Made by a program: the position numbers and the translations under genes
NCBI RefSeq assembly: GCF_014842975.1
Contig: NZ_JACYXK010000028.1
Span: 496,001 to 560,000 of the forward strand
Reading direction: 5' to 3'
Source: Rhodanobacter sp. DHB23
GTDB taxonomy: Bacteria > Pseudomonadota > Gammaproteobacteria > Xanthomonadales > Rhodanobacteraceae
DNA length: 64,000 bases
Notes under the pieces: generated by a model
Told to the model about the DNA's origin: nothing
What the model saw: only the letters and a program-made list of their open reading frames with translations
Databases searched by the model: none
In this document: positions 1-8,679 of the stretch, piece after piece
Layout: each line of letters begins with the position of its first letter
Numbering within the stretch: position 1 is the stretch's first letter

Positions 1-564
1 AAAGCCGCGGTTTTCGACATGCGGCTGGCAGGTATAGGTTCCGGCGCTGGAATACAGGCCGAACTTCAGGCCATGCGCATGCACGTAATCGGCGACGGCC
101 TTGATGCCGTGCGGGAAACGCTGTGGATTCGCGTACAGGTTGCCGTTGCCGTCGCGCTGCCAGTCCGCCCAGCAATCGTCGAGGTTGACGTAGCGGTAGC
201 CGGCATCCCGCAGGCCCAGCGAGACGATCTTGTCGACGATGCCCTTCATCATCGTCTCGTCGAATTCGGGGCCGCACCGGGTCGAATTCCAGTTGTTGAA
301 GCCCATCTGCGGCAGCGGCGCCGTGGCCGGGGTGCCGGCATGAACCGGGGGCAAGGCGAACATGCCCGCCCACAGCAGGGCAACGGCGCATCGCCGTATC
401 AAACCGGCGTGATCACGCCAGCGGCGCGGGACGAGTGCGATGCCTGATCGTGGCGAGTAGTGCTTCCGCACGGGCATGCACTTTTTCTTCCCGCAAGGCT
501 CCGATCGAGCTTGCGCAGGAACGGTGCAAGGCTGTTCCAGCCTGGCACGACGGGTCAAATTCAT
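1..564 (-). CDS. Alpha-galactosidase, GH27 (partial, N-terminal 188 residues)
   Basis: The visible part of this gene runs off the left window edge. It reads like the N-terminal half of a glycoside hydrolase family 27 alpha-galactosidase, an exported enzyme that removes terminal alpha-galactosyl units. The typical strand-1 motif MGFNNWNSTRC is near residue 87 and the substrate-binding stretch YRYVNLDDCW near residue 124. The catalytic nucleophile motif lies beyond the window. A hydrophobic signal segment ending LPPVHA (about residues 60-76) implies export. The chosen ATG at 564 has a good ribosome site (GGAGGGG, 6 nt spacing), but it leaves an unusually long stretch before the signal peptide; ATG at 477 is an alternative. 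It is divergent from the S9 peptidase gene. Confidence 0.85.
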   Translation of the reverse strand, partial: MNLTRRARLEQPCTVPAQARSEPCGKKKCMPVRKHYSPRSGIALVPRRWRDHAGLIRRCAVALLWAGMFALPPVHAGTPATAPLPQMGFNNWNSTRCGPEFDETMMKGIVDKIVSLGLRDAGYRYVNLDDCWADWQRDGNGNLYANPQRFPHGIKAVADYVHAHGLKFGLYSSAGTYTCQPHVENRGF

Positions 565-599
565 GGGCTTCCCCTCCGAATTTCGCACCGTATCAGCTC

Positions 600-645
600 T
601 CGCCAAATGTAGAATAATCATACTTTTCTGATAATGTAAAGTTCC
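600..645. promoter_or_regulatory. AT-rich divergent promoter region
   Basis: This AT-rich island lies between the divergent alpha-galactosidase and S9 peptidase genes, in otherwise GC-rich DNA. On the plus strand it contains an extended -10-like TGATAATGT near 629-637. No convincing -35 box is visible, so the promoter assignment rests mainly on composition and position. Confidence 0.4.
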
Positions 646-739
646 TCTGGAGCGGCCTTTCCCGGCCCGGCGGAAGATGGTTCCGGACCATGGCGAGCGC
701 CATGCGCAGACAGGAACCCGTGCCAGCAAGGGGTGCAAC

Positions 740-2731
740 ATGAAGTTGATTGCCCGCATCACCCTGACCCTATGCGTGTCGTTGCTGTGGCCATCGCAAC
801 GAGCCTCCGCAGACGACGACACGAAGTTGTTCCGGCTGGACGATCTGCGCAAGCTGACCCGCCTGAGCGAACCGCGGATCTCGCCCGATGGCCGGCGCAT
901 CGCGGTCGTGGCATCCACCCCGGATTGGACATCCGACCAGCGAAGCCAGCAAATCGATCTGGTCGATACGGCCAGCGGTGCAATGCGTGTGCTGACTTCG
1001 CAGCGCAAGCAACTGTCCATGCCGCGCTGGTCGCCGGACGGAAGACGGCTCGCCTTCCTCGCCGAGGATGCCGGGACCAAACAGGTACAGGTTTTCGTGT
1101 TGCCGATGGATGGCGGCGATGCTTCGCGCATCACCACGGCGACCGAGGGCGTGGACGGCTATGGCTGGAGTCCGGATGGACGACAAATCGCCTTCGTCGG
1201 CGCAGACGAGCCGGCCAAGCCGGCGAGCGGCAAGCCGCAGGACGATGCCTTCCGCGTCGGGGACAACGACTTCCTTGCGCGTTCGGCGCAGGCGCCCTGG
1301 CAGTTGTGGGTGGTGCCGAGCCAGGGCGGCGAGGCGCGACGACTCACGCAGGACGACGGCAGCCTGTACACCGAGCAGCAGGACCACGCGCCCGCGCCGG
1401 TCTGGACCCGCGACGGGCGCCGCATCGTCTTTACCCGCTACCCGGACGCCTACTGGGGAAGCTCGTACAAGTCGGTGATTGCGAGCGTTGCGGTCGATGG
1501 CGGCCAGTACGCGCCCTTGGTGCCGGAAGAAAGCAGCACGGACCCGGCTTACGCGCCCGATGGCGATGCGCTTGCCTACGCGCGGCCGCGGCAAGGCGAC
1601 CGGAACAATGGCAATGCGGTCTATGTCGCCGTCGACGGCAAGACCAGCGACGTGACGCAGCAGCTCGCTCGGCATATCGAAGCCTATGCGTGGCTGCCCG
1701 GTGGCCACGCCCTGTTGCTGGAAGGCGACGACGGCACGCGGACATCACTGTGGGAGCAACCGCTGACGCATCCGGCGAAGAAGCTCGAGCTCGGCGATGT
1801 GCTCGTCCAGCGGCAGTTCTCGGTGTCGAAGCATGGCGCGATCACGTTCGTGGGCAGCACGGCCACGCACCCTGACGAGCTGTACGTGATGGCCTCGACG
1901 GCCGCCATGCCGCGCCGGCTCACCGACGTCAATGCCTTCGTCGACAGCCTGACCCTGGGGCGGAGCGAGTCCGTGACATGGACGGGGCCCGGCGGATTCG
2001 CCGAAGACGGCGTGCTCACCCATCCCGTGGGTTACGTGGCAGGCAAGAAATACCCGCTGGCCCTGGTCATCCACGGCGGCCCGCAAAGCGCCTCCAACGT
2101 GGCGTTTTCGCCGTTGCCGCAATTGCTGGCGGCACGCGGGATCGCGGTGTTCCAGCCGAACTATCGTGGCAGCAGCAATCTCGGCGACGCCTACCAGCAC
2201 GCGATCTTCCGCGACACCGCGGCGGGCCCGGGCAACGATGTCATGGCCGGGCTCGCGGCCGTGGAAAAACTGGGGCTGGTCGACGAGCAGCGCGTAGCCG
2301 TCAGCGGCTGGTCCTATGGCGGCTTCATGACCGCCTGGCTCACCAGCCACTACGGGGTCTGGAAGGCGGCGGTGACGGGCGCGCCGCTCACCGACTGGGT
2401 GATGGACTACACCGTGTCCTACTACCAGCAGGGCGATGACTACTACTTCGGCGGTTCGCCGTGGACGGCCCAATCCTGGGATATCTGGCGCGAGCAATCG
2501 CCGATCGCCTATGTCAGGAACGTCACCGCACCCACCTTGATCCTGGGCGACGTGGGCGATCCGGACGTGCCCCTGGTCAACAGCTACGAGTGGTACCACG
2601 GCCTGCGCGACAACGGCGTGCCGGTGGAGTTCTACGCCTATGCGGCCGACACGCACTTCCCGCACGACATCGTGCGCACCACCGACGTGTACCGGCGCTG
2701 GGTGGACTGGCTGGTGCGGCATTTGGAGTGA
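740..2731 (+). CDS. Secreted S9 family prolyl oligopeptidase / acylaminoacyl-peptidase-like
   Basis: This is a 663-residue serine peptidase of the S9 (prolyl oligopeptidase) family, predicted to be exported and to cleave short peptides. An N-terminal signal peptide (MKLIARITLTLCV...ASA) precedes a beta-propeller with TolB/WD-like blades such as PRWSPDGRRLAFL and YGWSPDGRQIAFV. The C-terminal alpha/beta hydrolase domain has the nucleophile motif GWSYGGF (Ser525), an acid near residues 607-609 (GDPDVPL) and a base in ADTHFPHD (His639). The ATG at 740 is preferred over an in-frame start at 677 because it follows AAGGGG with 6 nt spacing and begins directly with the signal peptide. It converges with the TonB-dependent receptor gene. 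Exact substrate class cannot be told from sequence alone. Confidence 0.9.
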   Translation: MKLIARITLTLCVSLLWPSQRASADDDTKLFRLDDLRKLTRLSEPRISPDGRRIAVVASTPDWTSDQRSQQIDLVDTASGAMRVLTSQRKQLSMPRWSPDGRRLAFLAEDAGTKQVQVFVLPMDGGDASRITTATEGVDGYGWSPDGRQIAFVGADEPAKPASGKPQDDAFRVGDNDFLARSAQAPWQLWVVPSQGGEARRLTQDDGSLYTEQQDHAPAPVWTRDGRRIVFTRYPDAYWGSSYKSVIASVAVDGGQYAPLVPEESSTDPAYAPDGDALAYARPRQGDRNNGNAVYVAVDGKTSDVTQQLARHIEAYAWLPGGHALLLEGDDGTRTSLWEQPLTHPAKKLELGDVLVQRQFSVSKHGAITFVGSTATHPDELYVMASTAAMPRRLTDVNAFVDSLTLGRSESVTWTGPGGFAEDGVLTHPVGYVAGKKYPLALVIHGGPQSASNVAFSPLPQLLAARGIAVFQPNYRGSSNLGDAYQHAIFRDTAAGPGNDVMAGLAAVEKLGLVDEQRVAVSGWSYGGFMTAWLTSHYGVWKAAVTGAPLTDWVMDYTVSYYQQGDDYYFGGSPWTAQSWDIWREQSPIAYVRNVTAPTLILGDVGDPDVPLVNSYEWYHGLRDNGVPVEFYAYAADTHFPHDIVRTTDVYRRWVDWLVRHLE

Positions 2732-2880
2732 GCAGTGCGTCGCCCGATGGCGAGCGGCCATTCATTCGCCACCTGCTGCGCGTACACATCATTCGAACAG
2801 CGGAACGACGCATCGGCGGCAGCGAAATCGGGCCACGCGAAATGCCGACATGCGAGGAGACGATCGCCGAATGGAACCGC

Positions 2881-2905
2881 CCCTCCCCGGCATGCCGAGG
2901 GAGGG
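2881..2905 (-). terminator. Hairpin downstream of the TonB-dependent receptor gene
   Basis: CCCTCCC pairs with GGGAGGG around an inner CGGCATGCCG palindrome, 15 nt beyond the receptor stop codon in the gap between two convergent genes. There is no T-run, so termination is inferred only from position and stem strength. Confidence 0.4.
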
Positions 2906-2919
2906 ACCCTTGCTGCCGG

Positions 2920-5900
2920 TCAGAAGTCGTACGACACGTAGAAACGGACCATGCGCGGCGGCGTCATGCCCTGCACCAGGCCATAGCCCGGATTGGGCGT
3001 CGCCGTTGTGCCGTACTGGTTTATCAACTGGATCGGCGTCTGCTTGTTGAACACGTTGAACACGGCGAGATTGAAGTTCCACCGGTGCTGCAACCATCCC
3101 GGGCTGTAATTGGCGTTGAGGTCGAGCGTGTGGATCCACGGCATCGAGCCCGGCGAACCCGGCGACGATGGCTGGCCACCGCACCAGTGGTAGGCACTTT
3201 CGTAGCCGACGGGATCCGACTGGCCGGGGCCGTAGTAGCCCATGCAGACCTTGGGCGCGCCGGATGCAATGTACAGATTGCCGCCAACCCGCCAGTCCGG
3301 GTCGATCTGGTAGAAGCCGTAGGCTTTCAGCGTATTGGTGTGGCTGTTGGGCTGCGGGCCATACGAATATTCCATCAACGACGCATAGTCCCACTGCGGC
3401 GTCAGGGCAACCGACTTGCCACCGCCCCCACCGCTCAGGCCGGCGTAGGAATCCACCGGCCCCTCCGTATTGCCCCAGGAGCGCGACCAGGTGTAGGTGA
3501 TGCTGCCGTACCACGTGCCGTCGAAGGGGTGCTCCAACGCAAGGTTGACCGCGTAATAGCGGCGCACGATGCTGCGCGGGAAGCCCTGGTCCTGCGGCGT
3601 GATCACCACCTTGTGCAGGTTGCCGTTGCCGTCGGAGATCAGGAGATCGTTGGTCTGGGTCGGATTGATCAGCACGAAGCCCGGCGCGACGACGCTGCAG
3701 CTGGAAAGCTTCTGATCCAGTGTCGTGCCCGCGTACTGCAACCCCTGCGCGACCGCTGCCCGGCACATCGCGGCGGTGTCGTCCCAGTCATCGATGATGT
3801 CCGGGCCCATGTCCTGGTACACGCCATTGGCGCTGAACACGTACTTCGAGCCCAGCATGTTGAATGCCTGCTTCATGCCCAGCACGAAGTTGTCGGAATA
3901 CTCGGCCTTGATGTTGGTCGCCGCGGCGCTGGCGGAATCCACCGGCTGGCCGTAGGCGTTGAAGGAGGACACGCCCGCGTCGTCGCCGCGGCCACCGTTG
4001 TTGTACGGGAGCAATTTCAGGCCGGTCGGCTCGCCGGTGACCGGGTCGATGCCGGAATAGGTGTAGTAGACCGAAGCCTGGTTCGCCGTCGCCGTGGCGT
4101 TCCAGGAAACCGCCGCCGGCAGCGCGAGGTAATAGCGGCCCGCATTGCCGTATATCTGCAAGCTGGCATCGCCGTGCACATCCCAACTGAAGCCGAGGCG
4201 TGGCGCCCATTGCGGCTTGGTCAGCCGGGCGAAGGGCTGACCGTCAGCGGCGTGGTTGACGAACTGGTCGTTGCGCAGGCCCAGGTCCAGCAGCAGGTTC
4301 GGCGTGACCTGCCAGTTGTCCTCGATGTACTGCGCCTGCTGGGTCAGCCGCGTCGATGCTACCAGCTGGTTGTAGCTCTTCGTCACGTAATAGCCACCCG
4401 GGTTGCCGCCGTACGTATCCGGCGCGCCGACGTAGGGCGGCAGGTTGGGATCGCTGCCGACGATGGGCGTGTTTGCGTCACTCTGCCCGTATGACCAGCC
4501 ATAACCCGGCCCGGTGTTGACCGAACCCTCGTCGTGGTCCCAGGTCTGCAGGTTGTCGATGCCGGCGCGCAGGTCGTGGTCGCCCAACTTGTATTCCAGG
4601 TCGATGCGGTAGTTCATCTCCATCGAAGTGTGCGATGGATCGGAGAGCGACCCTTCGGTCTGGGTATTGGAGACCGGCCCGTTGGGTATGAAGGCCGGGT
4701 TTTCCAGCGAGGCACTGCCTATGTTGGGCAAGGCCGGGTTGTATCCCGGGTACTGCTCCTCGATCTCCTGGTACTCGGCGCGGGTCTTGCCGAACATCGC
4801 ATGCAGCGTGAGCTCGTCGGTGATGTAGGAGGTGTAGTTGGCCACCCACATGTCATAGCTGGTCTTGGTGGCGAACGGCTTGGAAAGGAGGCTGCCGCTC
4901 TGCAGCGTGTCGTAGTTGAAGTTGTAATCGGTTGACCAGACCTTGTTGGAGTTCTGCAAGGCGGAGAAGGTCAGTACGTTGTTCTCGTTGATGTTCCAGT
5001 TGAGCTTGGCGTACACCTTCGGCTGGTGTTCGGTGGTTTGCGCGGCATAGGGGAGACCTTCACTCATCGCGCTGGTCGTCGTGCTGGTGGTGTCGTCCCG
5101 CTCCAGGCCCAGGAAGAACGTCAGCTTGTCCTTGATCAGCGGGCCACTCACGTACACGTCGTAGATGTTCTCTTCCGACCGGTTGCCTGCCCTGTAGGTG
5201 TTCAGGTTTCCCGCCGTTTCCGCCGGATTGGCGGTATAAAGCGGATTGTCCCAGTAGTAGTTGCTGGAATCGGCCGTCAACTGGCCCGGCGACCATTCGG
5301 CCTTGAAACCGAAATGCCAGTCGTTGGTGCCGGACTTGCCGATTTCGTTGATCACGCCGCCGATCGTGCGGCCGTACTGGGCGCCATAACCGCTCGTCAT
5401 GGTCTGCTGCTGGTCGATGGCGCCATACGGCAGCGGCACGCCGCCCTGCCCGGTGATCGCATCGGTCGTGTTCATGCCGTCGATGAAGTACGCGTTCTCC
5501 GCCACCGATGCGCCACCGAACGCCAGCAGCGGATTGCCCAGTTCCCCGTTTCCCAGCGACGGCGCCCCCATCGCCACGCCGGGCGCCAGCATGGCGATGG
5601 CTTCAGCAGTGTTTCCCAGCGGAAGGCGGGCGAGTTGCTCGGCGGTGATCGTGGTCACCTGGTTGGTGGTGGTCACGTCGATCGGCGGGACGGCGCTGGC
5701 GGTAACGACGACACCGCTCAATGCCTTCGGGTTGTCCGCCGTGCCACCAGTGCTGGCAAAGCTGACGGTGGCCGTGCCCGATGCCGCCGGACTGACGTTC
5801 GCGCGGGATTGCACCGGCTTGCCGTCGCGCAACAGGGTGACCGTGTAGTTGCCGGTCGGCAGGATCATCGAGTATTCGCCCGACGGACCCACCGCGACGG

Positions 5901-6099
5901 TGCGATCGAAGCCGGCCGTGCTGGTGATGCGGATGCTCTCGTTCGGAGCCACCGGCACGGTGCCGCGGATGGTGCCGGTGACCGCCTGCGCCAACGCGCC
6001 CTCGGAGCAAGCGAGGCAGAAACAACCGCCGATCGCCAAGGCCAGCAGCTTGCGTGGCATCGTCCGGCAGCGCGATACATTCCCCGATTCATGCTTCAT
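2920..6099 (-). CDS. TonB-dependent receptor, Oar-like, with carboxypeptidase-regulatory-like N-domain
   Basis: This is a 1059-residue outer-membrane receptor of the TonB-dependent family, Oar/OmpA-related type. A signal peptide (LLALAIGGCFCLACSEGALA) is followed by a carboxypeptidase-regulatory-like beta domain (about residues 40-115, with VTGTIRGTV and GNYTVTLLRDGK). Next comes a plug domain with VTTITAEQLARLPLGNTAEA and AYFIDGMNTTDA, then a long beta-barrel ending in aromatic-terminated VRFYVSYDF. Such proteins import or export large substrates across the outer membrane with energy from TonB-ExbBD; the substrate is unknown. The ATG at 6099 has GGGGAGGTG 5 nt upstream and is preferred over an upstream in-frame start at 6195. 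Neighbouring alpha-galactosidase and peptidase genes hint at, but do not prove, a polymer-use role. Confidence 0.9.
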   Translation of the reverse strand: MKHESGNVSRCRTMPRKLLALAIGGCFCLACSEGALAQAVTGTIRGTVPVAPNESIRITSTAGFDRTVAVGPSGEYSMILPTGNYTVTLLRDGKPVQSRANVSPAASGTATVSFASTGGTADNPKALSGVVVTASAVPPIDVTTTNQVTTITAEQLARLPLGNTAEAIAMLAPGVAMGAPSLGNGELGNPLLAFGGASVAENAYFIDGMNTTDAITGQGGVPLPYGAIDQQQTMTSGYGAQYGRTIGGVINEIGKSGTNDWHFGFKAEWSPGQLTADSSNYYWDNPLYTANPAETAGNLNTYRAGNRSEENIYDVYVSGPLIKDKLTFFLGLERDDTTSTTTSAMSEGLPYAAQTTEHQPKVYAKLNWNINENNVLTFSALQNSNKVWSTDYNFNYDTLQSGSLLSKPFATKTSYDMWVANYTSYITDELTLHAMFGKTRAEYQEIEEQYPGYNPALPNIGSASLENPAFIPNGPVSNTQTEGSLSDPSHTSMEMNYRIDLEYKLGDHDLRAGIDNLQTWDHDEGSVNTGPGYGWSYGQSDANTPIVGSDPNLPPYVGAPDTYGGNPGGYYVTKSYNQLVASTRLTQQAQYIEDNWQVTPNLLLDLGLRNDQFVNHAADGQPFARLTKPQWAPRLGFSWDVHGDASLQIYGNAGRYYLALPAAVSWNATATANQASVYYTYSGIDPVTGEPTGLKLLPYNNGGRGDDAGVSSFNAYGQPVDSASAAATNIKAEYSDNFVLGMKQAFNMLGSKYVFSANGVYQDMGPDIIDDWDDTAAMCRAAVAQGLQYAGTTLDQKLSSCSVVAPGFVLINPTQTNDLLISDGNGNLHKVVITPQDQGFPRSIVRRYYAVNLALEHPFDGTWYGSITYTWSRSWGNTEGPVDSYAGLSGGGGGKSVALTPQWDYASLMEYSYGPQPNSHTNTLKAYGFYQIDPDWRVGGNLYIASGAPKVCMGYYGPGQSDPVGYESAYHWCGGQPSSPGSPGSMPWIHTLDLNANYSPGWLQHRWNFNLAVFNVFNKQTPIQLINQYGTTATPNPGYGLVQGMTPPRMVRFYVSYDF

Positions 6100-6207
6100 G
6101 ACTTCACCTCCCCGGTGGAAATCTGACACGCATACTCGTTTCGCCGTGTGCATCGATGACGCCTGCATCGCAGGATGCGGCACGCATCGATTCACCTCTC
6201 GATGGAT

Positions 6208-6231
6208 GTATTACTATTTTAATACTAATAC
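6208..6231. promoter_or_regulatory. AT-rich palindromic operator/promoter candidate upstream of the TonB-dependent receptor
   Basis: The 24-bp segment is GTATTA-CTATTT-TAATAC-TAATAC, so GTATTA is the exact complement of both TAATAC copies. It is a short AT-only island about 110 bp upstream of the receptor start in GC-rich DNA. A regulator-binding site or promoter is inferred. Confidence 0.4.
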
Positions 6232-6901
6232 GAAATCCGCCGGCCCTGTCAAGGGAATGAGCCGGCCCGATTCCGCAAGGAACCGGCTCCATCCCGGGCA
6301 TGGCTTGCCACGCAGACACTCCTGCCTCCACCCGGCGATGAAGATCTTCGGACCTTGCCGGTAGCCACTTTGCAGGTATCCATCCCCGAGCCCGGCTCAC
6401 TCAGTCCGGATTCGTCAGGGATCGCGACTCGATGGATGGCTCGCAAAAAATCGAGCGGCCACTCCGGTTGGCAATTAATTGCGAATGCTGGGCACGCTTT
6501 CGTTTGCCTCTGGGCAGAGGTGGTTTCCCGCGACGGCATTCGCTCCAAGGTCGCGATGCTCGATCGAAGTGTCGCGCGGGCTCGAACCGGCGGCGAGCAA
6601 GAGGATTTATCTGGCCGGAGGGGATTCGATCCGCTGAAGCTCGACTGACAGTCTGCCGGGATACGCGCTTTTCATCGCACCAGACAAAACCGGAAACGCG
6701 GTTGCGCAGCAACCAGTTCACCTGGACGGCGAACACCGGCTACACGCCATGCATGCGCTCGCTTGTCGCGAGGATCATGGGTCTCTCGCTGCGGCACCAC
6801 AGGCACCGTGTGCCCGATGCTCGCGATCAGCGGCTCGCCTTCCAGTGCGTCTACGGACGCCCGCCAATTCAGCGAATCAGGTAGGCGTCTGTATGCACTG
6901 C
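6232..6901. other. Gene-free stretch between receptor promoter and nuo operon end
   Basis: No open frame in these 670 bases has a credible start, ribosome site or recognisable protein. The only local structure I noted is a perfect 12-bp palindrome GCAATTAATTGC at 6471-6482. The region looks like remnant or spacer DNA. Confidence 0.5.
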
Positions 6902-6932
6902 CGTGAACCAGCCAATGCGTGACTGGTTCACG
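6902..6932 (-). terminator. Hairpin at the end of the nuo operon
   Basis: CGTGAACCAG and CTGGTTCACG form a perfect 10-bp stem with an 11-nt loop, 29 bases past the nuoN stop codon. No T-tract follows on the minus strand, so it may be a Rho-assisted or mRNA-end-protecting hairpin. Confidence 0.5.
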
Positions 6933-6960
6933 ACCACCCATCCGTGGCCTGCCTATAGGC

Positions 6961-8403
6961 TCAGCCCAGGCCGAACGAGTGGCGGCACCAGCCCAGCAGC
7001 GGGCCCCAGTACACGCCCAGCACCAGCAGCGCCAACCCGTTGATCGACAGCACCACGCGCAGCGAGGCGTCGGCCTGCGGCTGGTCGGCACCGCCCTCTT
7101 CCGGCTTGTCGAAGTACATCACCTTGACCACGTGCAGGTAGTAGTACAGGCCGATGATCGCGAACACCGCGCCGACGATCGCCAGCCACAGCATGTGCGC
7201 GTCGATCGCCGCCTGCAGCACCAGGTACTTCGCGTAGAAGCCGAACAGCGGCGGCACGCCAGCCAGCGAGAACAGCGCCAGCGCCATCAATGCGGCGAAC
7301 CACGGCGAACGCTGGTTCAGGCCCTTGAGGTCGGAGATCTCCTCGCACTCGAAGCCCGCGCGCGACAGCGCCAGGATCACGCCGAACGACACCGTGCTCA
7401 TCAGCGCGTAGCTGATCGCGTAGAACATCGCCGAGGAATAGCCTTCCGGCCCCGCGTTGACCAGGCCCACCAGCAGGTAGCCCATGTGCGAGATGGTCGA
7501 ATAGGCCAGCATGCGCTTGAGGTTGGTCTGCACGATGGCGACCAGGTTGCCGATCGCCATGGACAGCACCGCGACTGCGGCCAGCATCGGCTGCCAGTGC
7601 TGTGACAGGCCGCCCAGCCCCGTCTCCAGCAGGCGCCACGCCATGCCGAACGCGGCCAGCTTCGAGGTGGAGGCGATGAAGGTGGTGACCGGGGTGGAAG
7701 CACCCTGGTAGACGTCCGGGATCCACATGTGGAACGGCGCCGCGCCCAGCTTGAAGGCGATGCCCACCAGCATGAAGATCAGGCCGAACACCAGCAGGTG
7801 CGGCATCGCGCTCTGCGTCACCACGGTATGCAGCTGGACCAGGTCCAGCGAACCGGTGGCGCCATACACCATCGACATGCCGTACAGCAGCATGCCCGAG
7901 GACAGTGCGCCCAGCACGAAGTACTTGATCGCGGCCTCGGACGACAGCGACGAATCGCGGTTCAGCGCCACCAGCGCGTAGGACGACAGCGTCAGCAGCT
8001 CCAGCCCCAGGTAGACCATGATCAGGTTGCCGGCCGACACCAGCAGCATCACGCCGATCACCGCGAAGATCATCAGCGTGTAGAACTCGCCGATGAACTG
8101 CTTGCGCTCGACCAGGTACGGCCGCGCGTAGATGAACACCAGCACGGTGCTCAGCAGCGCGAACACCTTCAGGATTTCCGAAACCTGGTCGCGCACGAAC
8201 ATGCCGCCGAACGCGGTCACGGTGACGTCGGGCTGGCCGGCCACCACCAGATAGGTGGCCACCAGCAGCACCACGACGGAGATCCAGTGCAGCGTGCCGC
8301 GCTGCTCGGGCTTCATGAAGGCATCCAGCAGCAGCAGCAAGCACGCCACCGCCACCAGATAGAACTCCGGCAACAGGACCAGGATGTCGTTGAGAGTAGG
8401 CAT
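6961..8403 (-). CDS. nuoN: NADH-quinone oxidoreductase subunit N
   Basis: NuoN (480 residues) is a proton-pumping membrane subunit of respiratory complex I, of the antiporter-like family shared with NuoL and NuoM. It is almost wholly hydrophobic, with many predicted helices. Conserved stretches include FAVIGVMLLVSAGNLIMVYL and the antiporter-fold core KLGAAPFHMWIPDVYQGA. It is the last gene of the operon. The start at 8403 gives the family N-terminus (MPTLNDILVLLPEFY); longer in-frame starts would be encoded by the repeat element upstream. Unusually, no Shine-Dalgarno is visible, because the ATG directly abuts the terminal inverted repeat of the 8405-8671 element. Translation may depend on that element or on weak initiation. 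Confidence 0.97.
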   Translation of the reverse strand: MPTLNDILVLLPEFYLVAVACLLLLLDAFMKPEQRGTLHWISVVVLLVATYLVVAGQPDVTVTAFGGMFVRDQVSEILKVFALLSTVLVFIYARPYLVERKQFIGEFYTLMIFAVIGVMLLVSAGNLIMVYLGLELLTLSSYALVALNRDSSLSSEAAIKYFVLGALSSGMLLYGMSMVYGATGSLDLVQLHTVVTQSAMPHLLVFGLIFMLVGIAFKLGAAPFHMWIPDVYQGASTPVTTFIASTSKLAAFGMAWRLLETGLGGLSQHWQPMLAAVAVLSMAIGNLVAIVQTNLKRMLAYSTISHMGYLLVGLVNAGPEGYSSAMFYAISYALMSTVSFGVILALSRAGFECEEISDLKGLNQRSPWFAALMALALFSLAGVPPLFGFYAKYLVLQAAIDAHMLWLAIVGAVFAIIGLYYYLHVVKVMYFDKPEEGGADQPQADASLRVVLSINGLALLVLGVYWGPLLGWCRHSFGLG

Positions 8404-8404
8404 T

Positions 8405-8671
8405 AGGGTGTGTCCACACATACGGAACATGCCGCGCCGGGAGCTGTTTGCGCGCAGAACCAGGAAGAGCGAAGGAGCGTATGTCGATACGCGACTGAGC
8501 GATGACGCAGGGCTGCGGGCAAACAGACCCGGCCCGAAGGGTTGCCTCGCATTGGCCGCCATGCGGCAGCGCGCGGCTTGATCAGGGGACCACCCTGACC
8601 TGCGCCCCGCACTGCCACCTGACGGCCAATGCGAGGCAACGCGGCTTGTTTCGTATGTATGGACACACCCT
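8405..8671. repeat. MITE-like element A filling the nuoM-nuoN gap
   Basis: The element has terminal inverted repeats of about 31 bp. Left (8405-8436) begins AGGGTGTGTCCACACATACG; right (8641-8671), read inward, begins AGGGTGTGTCCATACATACG. Inside is a perfect 18-bp inverted repeat, GTTGCCTCGCATTGGCCG, at 8541-8558 and 8623-8640. The core (about 8437-8540) has CTGTTTGC (8444-8451) pairing with GCAAACAG (8519-8526), enclosing a hairpin GCGTAT-GTCG-ATACGC. It encodes no protein. A related core with different ends lies at 35337-35557. I do not recognise it as a named family. Confidence 0.75.
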
Positions 8672-8679
8672 TATCCCGA

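Noticed and set aside
2461-4494. Long plus-strand frame opposite the TonB-dependent receptor
   Set aside because: It is Arg/Val/His-rich without any domain and overlaps both the S9 peptidase and the receptor gene; the receptor has clear motifs, signal peptide and ribosome site.
6600-6650. GGGGATTCGATCC sequence resembling a tRNA T-arm
   Set aside because: The T-loop is not canonical and no acceptor, D-arm or anticodon arm can be built around it.
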